Shown here: positions 35,762 through 44,774 of the stretch, piece after piece
How the letters are laid out: every line of letters begins with the position of its first letter
How positions within the stretch are numbered: position 1 is the first letter of the stretch
DNA from: Vulcanimicrobiota bacterium
GTDB taxonomy: Bacteria > Vulcanimicrobiota > Vulcanimicrobiia > Vulcanimicrobiales > Vulcanimicrobiaceae
Reading direction: 5' to 3'
Length of the DNA: 64,000 nt
Assembly: GCA_003140215.1 (NCBI GenBank)
Contig: PLJL01000004.1
Location: 2,142,192-2,206,191, forward strand
Made by a program: the position numbers and the translations under genes
The notes under the pieces: generated by a model
Told to the model about the DNA's origin: nothing
Databases searched by the model: none
What the model saw: only the letters and a program-made list of their open reading frames with translations

Positions 35762-36994
35762 CTAGCGCTGCACCCGGGCCGCGATGACGTCGGCGTGCCG
35801 GCGGATGAGCGGGTCCGCGCTGCCCGATCGCAGGGCGCGCGCGATCGCGACACGCGCTACGTCCCAGTGCCCCGACCGTGCCGCGGTCCAGGCCAGCGCG
35901 TCCTCGGCGTAGATGTCGTCGCGGACCGCCAGGTCGCGGGTCGCGATCCGGTACGCGTCGTCGACGCGCACGCCGTGATCGGCCTCCCAGAGGGCCAGCA
36001 GCCGGTCGTTGACGTGCAGCGCGTTTCCGATCCGCGCGACGGCGAAGATCTCGTCGCGCGTTGCCGCAGCCGAGTCGGGCTCGCCCAGCGCCGCCTGCGC
36101 GTCGGCCAACATCCCCAGGACCTCGGGATTCGGCTGCACGGCAACCGCGCGCAGCGCGGCAGACTTCGCGTCGGCACTGCGGCCGTCGGCAAGGTCGACT
36201 CGCGCCAGGATCGTGAGGGCGCGCAGATGCTCCGGAAAGATCGCGAGGGCGTCCTGCGCGCCGCGCCGCGCAGCGTCGTGATCGCCGGAAACGAAAGCGA
36301 GTTCGGCGGCCCGCGCGTGCAGCCAGGCACGGCGTTCGGCCGGGGTGTCGTAGATCGCATCGGCGCGCCGCATCGCACGGTCGACGAGCCGGCGTGCTTG
36401 GGCCGGCTGTCCCGTCTCCTCGGCGAGCCGCGCGGCGACCACGTCGAATGTGGGGTCACCGGAAAATGCGCCGGCCAAGCGACGAGCGCCGTCGAGGTCC
36501 CCCAACTCGAGGTCGAGCCCTGCTTCTTCAGCCGCGAGCCCGGGTTGGTCGGGACGCCAGCGGCGCGCATCGACGATCGGCGCACGCGCGGCGCGGAAGC
36601 GATGCAGCGTCACGAGGGCGCCGGCGAGGGCGGCATCGCCGGCCACGTTGCCACGGCTCTGGGCCCGAAGCGAACGCCGTGCGGCTGCTTCGGCGCGCAG
36701 GACGTCGCCCAGGTCGCCGCGCTCGCGGTAGCGCTGCAGATATTCCGCCGAGAGCAGGCGCGGCGTCAGCATGTCGCCGCGCACGCGTCCGGCGCGAGAT
36801 TCGAGAAATGCGATGTTGGCGTCGCGCACTTGCCAGTCGGGCTTTACCGGCGCCGGCGTGGCGGCGGCACCGGATTCCGGCGGCACGGCGCCGCGCGCGC
36901 CTAAATACGCCGGCCATGCCGCGAGCGCGACGAGCGCGCTCGCGGCGATGACCGCCGCGGTCGGGAGCCGGGGCTTAATGCGGCGCTCCGGCAT
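35762..36994 (-). CDS. TPR-like repeat protein, membrane-anchored, hypothetical
   Basis: About 410 residues. An N-terminal helix (LPTAAVIAASALVALAAWPA) anchors or exports the protein. The rest consists of helix-turn-helix repeats of TPR type, for instance AEYLQRYRERGDLGDVLRAEA and ALAIFPEHLRALTILARVDL, with AVQPNPEVLGMLADAQAALG further on. It should be a periplasmic protein-interaction scaffold. ATG 36994 overlaps the end of the DUF4331-like gene by 20 bases. It is the last gene of a five-gene minus-strand operon with nickel/cobalt-type transporters and two DUF4331 proteins. No enzyme function is visible. Confidence 0.8.
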   Translation of the reverse strand: MPERRIKPRLPTAAVIAASALVALAAWPAYLGARGAVPPESGAAATPAPVKPDWQVRDANIAFLESRAGRVRGDMLTPRLLSAEYLQRYRERGDLGDVLRAEAAARRSLRAQSRGNVAGDAALAGALVTLHRFRAARAPIVDARRWRPDQPGLAAEEAGLDLELGDLDGARRLAGAFSGDPTFDVVAARLAEETGQPAQARRLVDRAMRRADAIYDTPAERRAWLHARAAELAFVSGDHDAARRGAQDALAIFPEHLRALTILARVDLADGRSADAKSAALRAVAVQPNPEVLGMLADAQAALGEPDSAAATRDEIFAVARIGNALHVNDRLLALWEADHGVRVDDAYRIATRDLAVRDDIYAEDALAWTAARSGHWDVARVAIARALRSGSADPLIRRHADVIAARVQR

Positions 36995-37568
36995 ACGGGA
37001 AGGTCGCCGGGGTGACGTTGTCCTTGGCATTTTGCTGCGGGACGTTGTCGGTCGTCAGGCACGGCGACTGCTTTCCGTCATCGGGGACGAGACCCAGCGC
37101 CGTGAGCGTGTTTCCGAATACCGCCCCGAGGGAGATGTCGATAACGTCGTCGGGTAGCCCGCGGCCGCCGTACTTTCCGCCGGTGGCGCCGCCGGTCTCC
37201 ACCCCCAGGTACGCGGCGTTGCCGGGCTGCGAGAGATCGGCCGCAACCTCGTCCGGGATGAGGATCGCCTGCAGCGTCGCGGCATGGGCCGCGTCACGGC
37301 CTGCCACCGACGTCGTAAACGTGCCGATCTCTTGATACAACGTCTGTGACGCGAGCGGCTGTTGCCAAGGCGCCGACCGATTCGTGCCGTCGTGGTTGGC
37401 AAACTGTTGAAACAGCTCTTTGACGGCCGGACGGGCGAGCCGTTCGATCTGCGTGTACTGGGTGGTCCCCGTATTGATCGCCGGAGCCGACGTCGCGCCG
37501 CCGTTGCAGCTCGCGGTGCCGAGCACGACCGCGTACACCGCGGCAAAGCTGAGGAATGTCTGTCGCAT
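36975..37568 (-). CDS. DUF4331 C-terminal-like exported (lipo)protein
   Basis: About 197 residues with an export signal (SFAAVYAVVLGTASC), possibly a lipoprotein with Cys21, although the lipobox is weak. The body matches the second half of DUF4331 proteins: YTQIERLARPAVKELFQQFA, then GGRGLPDDVIDISLGAVFG and a closing FPYAGAPH. DUF4331 proteins are secreted and of unknown function. Normally both halves are one polypeptide; here the N-terminal half is the next gene upstream, six bases before, with its own signal. The pair may assemble after export. Confidence 0.75.
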   Translation of the reverse strand: MRQTFLSFAAVYAVVLGTASCNGGATSAPAINTGTTQYTQIERLARPAVKELFQQFANHDGTNRSAPWQQPLASQTLYQEIGTFTTSVAGRDAAHAATLQAILIPDEVAADLSQPGNAAYLGVETGGATGGKYGGRGLPDDVIDISLGAVFGNTLTALGLVPDDGKQSPCLTTDNVPQQNAKDNVTPATFPYAGAPH

Positions 37569-37573
37569 GATCG

Positions 37574-38347
37574 TTAAGCTCCGCTGGTGGTGCTGGTGGT
37601 GGCCCAGACGTGGATGATTTGCGATCCCGCCGCCGGCGCGATGAGGGCCTTGGGCGCCTCGATCACGATCGACAGGACGTTGAACGAGTTGGCCGACAGC
37701 GCATCGACGGGCGTACCCTGCACGCAGGCCGCGAATGCGCCCGCCGGGGCCGGGAATTTGAACGAGAACGGTGCTTTGGGCGCCGAGCCCGCGGTCTGAA
37801 AGTTCCGATCCGGCAAGAACGAGAAGAACTGGAATAAGTCGAAAAAGAACGGATCGGCGCGCGGTCCTACGAAGACGCGCATCCCGTTGGCGAGCGCCGG
37901 CGCGCCGGTTGCATTGAACGCGACACTCCCCGCAGTCGGGCCTAGGACCGATACGGTACCGGCAATCGGCGCGAACGGACCGTAGACGTTGACCGTCTGC
38001 GTCGTGCCGGCACCGGAGGCTTGGACTTGGATCGCCATGTCCTCGGGGCCCGCGTTCGCGCCGTGCGCGATCTTGAACTGATAGAGGACCGCCGGATCGA
38101 GCGCCGCCTGCGATGCCGTCGCTGGCGTGAGCAGCGGATCGACGTTCATCTGGAGCACGACGTTGCTCGGGTTGTCGCCGGCCGGATAGATGAACACGTC
38201 GGTGATATCGGCGGCGGGCCGCGCGACGGTGGTGGGTGAGTCCTGATGATCTGAACCCCGCACGGGCAGCGCGTTGTAGAGGACTCCGGTCAGGACGAGC
38301 GCGAGGACGGCCAGGCCGCCTCCGAGCGCGCCGGGGCGTATCGTCAT
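37574..38347 (-). CDS. DUF4331 domain protein, exported
   Basis: About 257 residues with an N-terminal export segment (GGGLAVLALVLTGVLYNALP). The mature start GSDHQDSPTTVARPAADITD corresponds to the SSHREAP...DPxADxTDxY opening of DUF4331 proteins. DVFIYPAGDNPSNVVLQMNV and the later VFVGPRADPFFFDLFQFFSF segment also fit. No catalytic motif is known for this family. ATG 38347 overlaps the NiCoT gene stop as ATGA. Context next to two metal permeases suggests metal handling or a redox-linked periplasmic role, which is inference only. Confidence 0.82.
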   Translation of the reverse strand: MTIRPGALGGGLAVLALVLTGVLYNALPVRGSDHQDSPTTVARPAADITDVFIYPAGDNPSNVVLQMNVDPLLTPATASQAALDPAVLYQFKIAHGANAGPEDMAIQVQASGAGTTQTVNVYGPFAPIAGTVSVLGPTAGSVAFNATGAPALANGMRVFVGPRADPFFFDLFQFFSFLPDRNFQTAGSAPKAPFSFKFPAPAGAFAACVQGTPVDALSANSFNVLSIVIEAPKALIAPAAGSQIIHVWATTSTTSGA

Positions 38348-39159
38348 GGGGTGGGTTCTCCTGGGGTGACCGCCGTGGCGGCAGGGAGGACGAGGGCTGA
38401 GTTGCGCGTGCGCACGAAGATGTACGCGAAGACGGCGACGAGCGAAACGACGAGCACCGCGCTCACGGTGAGATCGCCCAGCGGCGAACGCCACCCGAGC
38501 ACTTGGGCGAGTTGGTAGACGGCGACCGCGAGCGCGAGAACGGTGACCGACGCGATCCAGACGCGCATCAGCGCCGGAAGGCGATCGGCACGGTACGAGA
38601 TCAGCCGGTGGACGAGCAATGAGTCCAGCGTGTCGGTGAAGATCATGCCGGCTGAGAACGTCGCGCCGACGACCAGGGCGCCGGCGAGCCCGGCGTCGGC
38701 GGCGAACGCGACGGCGTACGCCGCGACCTGGCTCGAGGTTTCGAAGCCGAAGCCGAACAGCAAGCCGATCGGAATCGCGAGCAGCGCGCTCGAGCCTTCA
38801 CGCAGCCGGCGCGGCAGCAGGCGCGTCTTTGCGCCGGCGACGCGCATCGAACCGCTGCGCAGCGCGCGCAGATTCATCCCCGCGACCGCGAACAGGATCA
38901 GGATCGAGATCCACGTCCCGATCCGCTCGATCGTCGCACCGTGCGCGCCCAGCCGCGCGCCGAGCAGGCCGACCAAAGCGGAGATCGCGAGCACCATGAT
39001 GGTGTGGCCGCCGGCGAACAACGTCCCGACGAAGCGGCTCAGCCGCGGCGTCTTGACGTAGGCGTTGCGCGTGACGTTGTCGATCGCGGCGAGGTGGTCG
39101 GGATCGGCGCCGTGGCGCATTCCGAGGACGAACACGGTGAACGCGCCGGGGCCGATCAC
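38344..39159 (-). CDS. NiCoT-family nickel/cobalt permease
   Basis: A membrane protein of about 271 residues and eight helices. The signature RHGADPDHLAAIDNVTR (residues 15-31) is the HX4DH-type metal site of NiCoT transporters. FGFETSSQVAAYAVAFA in the central loop and helix also fits, with the conserved Phe/Glu. It would move Ni2+ or Co2+ across the inner membrane. GTG 39159 is preceded by a perfect GGAGG eight bases upstream and overlaps the stop of the upstream exporter gene as GTGA. It is coupled downstream to a DUF4331 gene. Confidence 0.9.
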   Translation of the reverse strand: MIGPGAFTVFVLGMRHGADPDHLAAIDNVTRNAYVKTPRLSRFVGTLFAGGHTIMVLAISALVGLLGARLGAHGATIERIGTWISILILFAVAGMNLRALRSGSMRVAGAKTRLLPRRLREGSSALLAIPIGLLFGFGFETSSQVAAYAVAFAADAGLAGALVVGATFSAGMIFTDTLDSLLVHRLISYRADRLPALMRVWIASVTVLALAVAVYQLAQVLGWRSPLGDLTVSAVLVVSLVAVFAYIFVRTRNSALVLPAATAVTPGEPTP

Positions 39160-40718
39160 GCGCGCACCTCCGCAGCGGCGGGATGGCGGTGCCACGCGAA
39201 CGCGTACCCCACGACCGCGGCGAGCACGAGCGCGGCTACCAGCGGTACCGGAACGCCGATCCCCTGAGCCGCAAAACCCTGTCCGACCATCACGGCGCCG
39301 ACCGTCGCGATGACCAGCGACGTCACCAGCGGCGCGAAGCGGGCGAGGCGATCGAACCGCGGCCGGGCGACGAGCCAGGCCGCACTGCGCACGACCGCGA
39401 CGCCCAGCACCGTCAGGACGGCGGCCAAGCCCAGGCTGAACGCGACGATCAGCGCCAGCCCGTAGCCGATTTGGTGGATGCCGATCGCGGCGAGCAGCAC
39501 GACCAGCGCCGCCGGGCAGGGCGCGATGTTGCCGCTCGCGGCGGCGAGCACGGCGCTCCGGAAGGTCAGCGGAGCGGTACCGGCGATCCCGTGCGCCCGA
39601 GCGTGGGCCGCCGCGTCGAGATCGTCATGCCGATGGTGCGGGTCGCCGGGCGCGTGAACGTGATCGTGGGCGTGCGGATGCGCGTCGGCATGCTCGTGGG
39701 CGTGCGCATGGCGAAACGGCAGGCGACCGCGCACCTCGCGCGCCACGGCGCGACCGCCGAGAACCGCGACGAACGCGCCCGAACCCAGCGTGATCCAGGG
39801 ATAGATCTGCTCGGGCACGACCCATTGCGCGGCGAGCAGCACGACCACACCCAGTGCGAGCACGCCCGCGGTGTGAGCGATCGTCAGCGCCGAGGCCAAG
39901 ATGAGCGCTTGGCGCGGGGTGGCGCGCGCGCCGACGAGCGACACGGCCAAAAGCGTTTTGCCGTGTCCAGGCTCGAGCGCGTGCAGGGCGCCCAGCGCGA
40001 TCGCCAGCAGCAGCGCGGCGAACACGACCAGCGGGTCGCTCGCGCCCTTCGCGAGCACGTCGGAGAGCGCATTCGAGCGCCCGAGCGCGACGCTCGGCGA
40101 CGGTCCGCCAATGGCCGAGTCCGTCTGCGCGACCGCGACGATCCGCCCGGCCGCATCGATGTCGGCAACGACGGAGGTACGGTCGCGGGGCGATCCGGTC
40201 AATGCGTTGGGATACGCGCGCAAGCTGTGTGTGGGTTCGGCGCCGTCACCGACCACGACGTCCTTCCAACCGAGTCGTCCCGGCGCGGTCGCGTCGTGGA
40301 AAACGATTCGGTGCGCACCCGGCGCGACGCGCGCGGCGTAGAGCGCGGTGAAATACAGGGTGGGCAGGCCGCCCGCGCCGGGACGGCGCCGCACCGTCGA
40401 ATCGAGCGGGTTCCAACTGACGGCGCGCCCGTCGACGGTCAGGGCAAGCTGCGGTGCAATCTCGCTCGCGTGGCTGCGCGCCCAGCGCCGCAGCGCGGAA
40501 TCGCTGGGCTCACCGCGCGAATCGAGGCTGCGGTCCAAGGCGAAGGCCGGAATCTCCGCCATGTCGAGCACGTACCGCAAGCGCACGCCGTCCGGGGCAA
40601 CGGTGATTCGGGAGAGGTGATTGAGGGTGAAGTTGCCGAGCGGATGTGCCCCGGCCGGGGCGAGGGCCGCGGCTGCGAGGACGATCGCGATGCCGGCGAT
40701 GCGGATCAGTGCTGCCAT
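39156..40718 (-). CDS. NicO/RcnA-like nickel/cobalt exporter with periplasmic domain
   Basis: About 520 residues. A signal peptide (residues 1-24) is followed by a soluble domain of roughly 190 residues beginning HPLGNFTLNHLSRI, a segment common to this exporter class. Six or more helices then start near ALLLAIALGALHALEPGHGK, whose HALEPGHGKT is the family metal motif. A cytoplasmic or loop region at about 333-372 is extremely His-rich (HAHAHEHADAHPHAHDH), typical of metal sensing or binding. SGNIAPCPAALVVLLAAIG is the second conserved motif. It is the first gene of the five-gene operon; GGGAAGGGG precedes the ATG. Confidence 0.9.
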   Translation of the reverse strand: MAALIRIAGIAIVLAAAALAPAGAHPLGNFTLNHLSRITVAPDGVRLRYVLDMAEIPAFALDRSLDSRGEPSDSALRRWARSHASEIAPQLALTVDGRAVSWNPLDSTVRRRPGAGGLPTLYFTALYAARVAPGAHRIVFHDATAPGRLGWKDVVVGDGAEPTHSLRAYPNALTGSPRDRTSVVADIDAAGRIVAVAQTDSAIGGPSPSVALGRSNALSDVLAKGASDPLVVFAALLLAIALGALHALEPGHGKTLLAVSLVGARATPRQALILASALTIAHTAGVLALGVVVLLAAQWVVPEQIYPWITLGSGAFVAVLGGRAVAREVRGRLPFRHAHAHEHADAHPHAHDHVHAPGDPHHRHDDLDAAAHARAHGIAGTAPLTFRSAVLAAASGNIAPCPAALVVLLAAIGIHQIGYGLALIVAFSLGLAAVLTVLGVAVVRSAAWLVARPRFDRLARFAPLVTSLVIATVGAVMVGQGFAAQGIGVPVPLVAALVLAAVVGYAFAWHRHPAAAEVRA

Positions 40719-40811
40719 GTGCCCCTTCCCGAAGCCTCGTGATCGAGCCCTCACTGGTCCAACGGTGGCAGCCGGTCAGCGGATTGGGCCGTTCGAAAGA
40801 TCGGGCCGGCC

Positions 40812-41258
40812 TTACGTGCGCCGCGTGTCGATGAGGATCGTTACAGGGCCGTCGTTGACGAGCTCGACCGCCATGGCCGCGCCGAAGCGCCCCGTGCCGA
40901 CCGGGACGCCGGCTTCGCGCAGTTGCGAAGCGACGCGCTCGTAGAGCCGTTCCGCGCGCTCTCCGCGCGCGGCGGTCACGAAGGACGGCCGGCGGCCTTT
41001 GCTCACATCGCCGAGCAGCGTGAACTGCGACACAACCAGGACCGCGCCGCCGACGTCCGCCAGCCCGAGGTTCATGGCATCGTCCGCGTCCGCGAACACG
41101 CGCAGGCCCGCGATCTTCCGGGCGAGCAGGTCCGCGTCGTGCTCCTCGTCGTCGACGCTCACGCCGACGAGGACGAGCAGGCCGCCCTCGATCGCGGCGA
41201 CGAGTTCCGCCCCGACGTGAACTGAAGCTCGGCTGACCCGCTGAACGACGGCGCGCAT
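40812..41258 (-). CDS. dtd: D-aminoacyl-tRNA deacylase
   Basis: Removes D-amino acids (and glycine) from mischarged tRNA. The 148-residue protein begins MRAVVQRVSRASVHV and contains the two active-site signatures SQFTLLGD (about 78-85) and NDGPVT (about 137-142), the latter carrying the cross-subunit Gly-cisPro-like element in this family. It is preceded directly by the stop... start junction with the transhydrogenase-like gene (no gap), so the two are probably co-expressed though not functionally linked. Confidence 0.95.
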   Translation of the reverse strand: MRAVVQRVSRASVHVGAELVAAIEGGLLVLVGVSVDDEEHDADLLARKIAGLRVFADADDAMNLGLADVGGAVLVVSQFTLLGDVSKGRRPSFVTAARGERAERLYERVASQLREAGVPVGTGRFGAAMAVELVNDGPVTILIDTRRT

Positions 41259-42548
41259 CTACCAGACGGTCATCGCCGACGCGAACAAGGCAGCGAGCTC
41301 CGCTTCGCCCACCGGACGCGGCGCGTTGGCCAGCAATCGCTGCTGCGCGTACGCGCCGGCGACGAGCGCCGGGACGTCGGCGTCGGCATACCCCAGCGCG
41401 CGCAAACCGTTGGGCATGCCCGTCGCGCGCATGAGTCGCGCCAGCGCGGCGGCAAGCGCGTCGCCGACCTCGTCGTCGGCCGCGCTCGCGTCGGCTCCCA
41501 GCACCATGGCGACGCGCCGGTGCTTCGCCGGGGCGGCGCTCGCGGTAAACCTTGCGACCGCCGGCGCGCTCACGATCACCGACATCCCGTGCGGGACCAT
41601 CGCGTGATCGGCATCGTACCCGGGCGGCATGAAACCGCGCACCAGCCCGGCCACGGCGTACGCCATCCCGTGCGGGACGTGCACGCCCGCGTTGCCGAAC
41701 CCGATCCCGGCCAGCGTCGCGGCGTACATCACGCCTTCGCGCGCCTCGTCATCCTGTGCGTCGGCCACCGCGCGCTCGAGATACTGCCCCAGCAGCCGCA
41801 GTGCTTCGACGCAGGCCAAGTCGCTGTACGGGTTCGAGCCTTGCGACAGCGGGCGCGCTGACGGCGTAACGGGACGCAGCCGCTGGGTATAGGGCCGCGC
41901 GGTGAACGACTCTAGCGCGTGCGCGAGCACGTCGAAGCCGCTCGACGCGACGACCATCGCGGGCAGCGTGCGCGTCGCGTCGGGGTCGACGATACCCAAC
42001 GTCGGCCGCAAGCGGCGCGACGCGATCCCGGTCTTGACCGCGTGCGCCGCGAAGTCGAAGATCGTGATCCCCGTGCACTCACTCCCGGTCCCCGAGGTGG
42101 TCGGGCACGCGATGTGCGGCGCCAGCACCCCCGGAACCGGCGCGCCCTCGCCCAGCGGCGGGTTGACGTAGCGTTCGAAGCGCGCCGGATAGGTGGCGTA
42201 GAGATTGGCGGCTTTGGCGGTGTCGATCACCGAACCACCGCCGACCGAGACGTAGCCGTCGACGTGCGCTGCGGCGGCGAAGGCCGCCCCTTCGCGAAAC
42301 GACGTGTCGGTCGGCTCGATCCGCACCGCCGCGAACTCGGCGACGTCGACGCCCGCGGCCCGGAGCGAGCGGCGCGCGCGCTCGACGAAGGCGCCCGCGG
42401 CCAGGCGCCGGTCGGTGAAGAGCGCGACGCGGCGCAGGCCCAACGCCGCGGCCTCCGCGCCCACTTCGTCGATCGCGCCGCGGCCGAACTTGACCCGGGG
42501 TGCCTCGACTTCGAGGACCGTTTCGTGCTCGTGCGGGGTCGGCTGCAT
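41259..42548 (-). CDS. Hydroxyacid-oxoacid transhydrogenase-like iron alcohol dehydrogenase
   Basis: A group III iron-type dehydrogenase of 429 residues. NAD loop: [17 protein letters not shown] (about 101-117). [18 protein letters not shown] and [17 protein letters not shown] hold metal ligands (Asp and His), with further His in [12 protein letters not shown] and the [13 protein letters not shown] segment. The long insertion [21 protein letters not shown] is typical of the ADHFE1/HOT branch, which oxidises 4-hydroxybutyrate using 2-oxoglutarate. Its ATG is only 20 bases from the divergent livG start, so regulation may be shared with the liv locus. Substrate assignment is by family resemblance. 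Confidence 0.87.
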   Translation of the reverse strand: MQPTPHEHETVLEVEAPRVKFGRGAIDEVGAEAAALGLRRVALFTDRRLAAGAFVERARRSLRAAGVDVAEFAAVRIEPTDTSFREGAAFAAAAHVDGYVSVGGGSVIDTAKAANLYATYPARFERYVNPPLGEGAPVPGVLAPHIACPTTSGTGSECTGITIFDFAAHAVKTGIASRRLRPTLGIVDPDATRTLPAMVVASSGFDVLAHALESFTARPYTQRLRPVTPSARPLSQGSNPYSDLACVEALRLLGQYLERAVADAQDDEAREGVMYAATLAGIGFGNAGVHVPHGMAYAVAGLVRGFMPPGYDADHAMVPHGMSVIVSAPAVARFTASAAPAKHRRVAMVLGADASAADDEVGDALAAALARLMRATGMPNGLRALGYADADVPALVAGAYAQQRLLANAPRPVGEAELAALFASAMTVW

Positions 42549-42568
42549 CGCTGGTGGAAGTCCCGCTC

Positions 42569-43321
42569 GTGGCCGAGCCTATCCTCTCGACGCGTGACGT
42601 CGTCAAAGTCTACGCGGGATTCACCGCACTCGACGGCGTCTCGCTCGATGTCGCCGAGGGCACCGTCCACGCGATCATCGGACCCAACGGCGCCGGCAAG
42701 ACCACCTTCTTCAACGTCCTGTCGGGCTTCGCGCCCGCGACCCACGGCAGCGTCCGTTTCGGTGGGGTCGAAATCGTCCACCTCGATCCGGCCGGGATCG
42801 CGCGGATGGGGATGGTGCGCAGCTTCCAGATCAACAGCATCTTCCCGCACTTGAGCGTGCTCGACAACGTGAAGATCGCGCTGCAGGCGCGCACGCCGCT
42901 GTCGCGGCGAATCCTCGCATCGCCCTCGGTCACGGCCGTGCTGGACGACCCGGCGCGCGCCGCATTGGACGCGGTCGGGCTGGACGACGAGCGGGCAACG
43001 GTCGCGGCGAACCTGCCCTACGGTAAGAAGCGTTCGCTCGAGCTGGCTATCGCGCTGTCGCAAGATCCGCGCGTGCTGCTGCTCGACGAGCCGACGGCGG
43101 GGATGGGCGTTGAGGACATCGACCGTACCGTCGAGTTGGTGAAGCGCATCGCCGCCGGCCGTACGATCGTCCTGGTGGAACACAATTTGCGCGTCGTCGC
43201 CGACCTGTGCGACCGCGTAACGGTGATGACGCGCGGCAAGGTACTCGTCGAAGGCACCTACGACGACGTGCGTGGCGACGCGCGCGTCGTCAGCGCGTAT
43301 CTCGGCGGAGGGACGCACTGA
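42569..43321 (+). CDS. livG: Branched-chain amino acid-type ABC transporter ATPase, LivG
   Basis: A cytoplasmic ATPase of about 250 residues. Walker [19 protein letters not shown], the Liv-type Q-loop region [21 protein letters not shown] and Walker [13 protein letters not shown] are present, with the switch His in [10 protein letters not shown]. The signature [15 protein letters not shown] replaces the usual LSGGQ, as is common in LivG-type proteins. GTG 42569 is chosen because GGTGGAAG lies about eight bases upstream; GTG 42554 is possible. The stop and livF start overlap as TGATG. The matching permeases and binding protein are on the opposite strand 2 kb away. Confidence 0.93.
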   Translation: MAEPILSTRDVVKVYAGFTALDGVSLDVAEGTVHAIIGPNGAGKTTFFNVLSGFAPATHGSVRFGGVEIVHLDPAGIARMGMVRSFQINSIFPHLSVLDNVKIALQARTPLSRRILASPSVTAVLDDPARAALDAVGLDDERATVAANLPYGKKRSLELAIALSQDPRVLLLDEPTAGMGVEDIDRTVELVKRIAAGRTIVLVEHNLRVVADLCDRVTVMTRGKVLVEGTYDDVRGDARVVSAYLGGGTH

Positions 43322-44013
43322 TGCTGACCCTGCGCGAGGTCCACGCCTACTACGGCGAGTCGCACATCCTGCACGGGATGACGCTGCAAGTCGAGAGCGG
43401 CGAGGTCGCCACGCTGGTCGGTCGCAATGGGGTCGGCAAGACGACCACGCTCCGCACGATCATGGGCATCGTGCGCGCGCAACGCGGCGAGGTCGAGCTC
43501 GACGGCGTCTCGCTGGTGGGACTCCCGTCGGACCGCATCGCCAAACGCGGGTTGGGCTACGTCCCCGAAGAACGCGGCATCCTCTCGACGCTCAGCGTCT
43601 ACGAGAACCTTACCCTCCCGCCGGTCATCGGGCCCAGCGGTTGGAGCGTGGAGCGCATCTTCGACGAGTTTCCGATCCTCAAAGAGCGTGCCAAGGCTGC
43701 CGGTACGACGCTGTCAGGCGGCGAGCAGCAGATGCTCGCGATCGCGCGGGTGCTACGCTCCGGTGCGCGCACGGTGTTGCTCGACGAGCCCACCGAAGGA
43801 CTCGCGCCGGTGATCGTCGAGCGCATCGGCGAGCTGATCCGGGCGATGAAGGCCGACGGCATCACGGTGCTCCTAGTCGAGCAGAACGTCCGCTTCGCCA
43901 CCGGCGTCGCCGACCGTCATTTCGTCATCGTGCACGGACAGGTGGCGCAGACCCTGGCGAACGCCGAAGTGATCGCGCGCGAAAAAGAGCTCCTCGACCT
44001 GCTGGGCGTCTGA
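43321..44013 (+). CDS. livF: Branched-chain amino acid-type ABC transporter ATPase, LivF
   Basis: The second ATPase, 230 residues. Walker A LVGRNGVGKTTTLRTIMG, LivF hallmark LGYVPEERGILSTLSVYENL, signature TTLSGGEQQMLAIARVL, Walker B TVLLDEPTEGLAPVI and switch region VLLVEQNVRFA are all clear. It should pair with LivG and the LivHM permease encoded from 45.6 to 47.4 kb on the other strand. Its ATG overlaps the livG stop by one base. The sugar-acid dehydrogenase gene starts five bases after its stop, hinting at the transporter's substrate class. Confidence 0.95.
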   Translation: MLTLREVHAYYGESHILHGMTLQVESGEVATLVGRNGVGKTTTLRTIMGIVRAQRGEVELDGVSLVGLPSDRIAKRGLGYVPEERGILSTLSVYENLTLPPVIGPSGWSVERIFDEFPILKERAKAAGTTLSGGEQQMLAIARVLRSGARTVLLDEPTEGLAPVIVERIGELIRAMKADGITVLLVEQNVRFATGVADRHFVIVHGQVAQTLANAEVIAREKELLDLLGV

Positions 44014-44018
44014 GCGCC

Positions 44019-44774
44019 ATGAAGATTGCAGTCACCGGTGCGGCCGGCACCATCGGAAAGCCCCTGTGCGCCGATCTCGCACGCGATCACGAGGTGGTGC
44101 GAATCGACCTCCACGAGGCCGACGTCGTTGCGGACGTGCGCGACGTCGACGCGCTCGCCCGCGCCTTCGCCGGCTGCGAGACCGTGGTCCACCTGGCCGG
44201 CGTCGTCTCGGTCGAGGCGTCGTGGGAAGACGTCGCCGGACCGAACATCGCCGGGACGTACGCGGCGTTCGAGGCCGCCCATCGCGCCGGCGTCAAGCGT
44301 ACGATCTTCGCCAGCTCGAACCACGCCGTCGGGATGCACGAGGTCGAGAACCTGCCCGGCATCTACGAGCCAGGCTTCGGCCTGGTCGTGCGCACCGACG
44401 AGCCGTTCCGGCCCGACTCGCTCTACGGGGTGTGGAAGGCGTTCGGCGAGACGCTGGGACGCTACTACAGCGACAAGCACGGGATGCAAGTCACCTGCGT
44501 GCGGATCGGCGCGATCACGCGCGCGGATTCGCCGACCCACCCGAGCGTGGCGCAGAGCTCCGAGTGGCTCCCGCTGACCGAGGAGCAGAAGTTCGCACGC
44601 TACGCCGCGATCTGGATGTCGCAGCGCGACTTCGCGCGCCTGGTGCGCGCCGTCATCGCACGCGACGTCCCGTATGCCGTGGTGTACGGCGTCGGCGACA
44701 ACGCGACCCGGTTTTGGGACCTCGAACCTGGTCGCGCGATCTTCGGCTTCTGGCCCATCGACGGCACGCGCTGA
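44019..44774 (+). CDS. NAD-dependent epimerase/dehydratase, uronate dehydrogenase-like
   Basis: An SDR-extended enzyme of 251 residues. The NAD motif is VTGAAGTIGKPL (5-16) and the catalytic YxxxK is in DSLYGVWKAFGE (about 130-136). IFASSNHAVGMHE is the SSNHxxG motif typical of uronate dehydrogenases. The short form and lack of a C-terminal sugar-nucleotide domain also fit that group, which oxidises glucuronate or galacturonate. Other family members act on different substrates. It is co-directional with livGF and its stop abuts that of the convergent AAA ATPase gene without a gap. Confidence 0.85.
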   Translation: MKIAVTGAAGTIGKPLCADLARDHEVVRIDLHEADVVADVRDVDALARAFAGCETVVHLAGVVSVEASWEDVAGPNIAGTYAAFEAAHRAGVKRTIFASSNHAVGMHEVENLPGIYEPGFGLVVRTDEPFRPDSLYGVWKAFGETLGRYYSDKHGMQVTCVRIGAITRADSPTHPSVAQSSEWLPLTEEQKFARYAAIWMSQRDFARLVRAVIARDVPYAVVYGVGDNATRFWDLEPGRAIFGFWPIDGTR

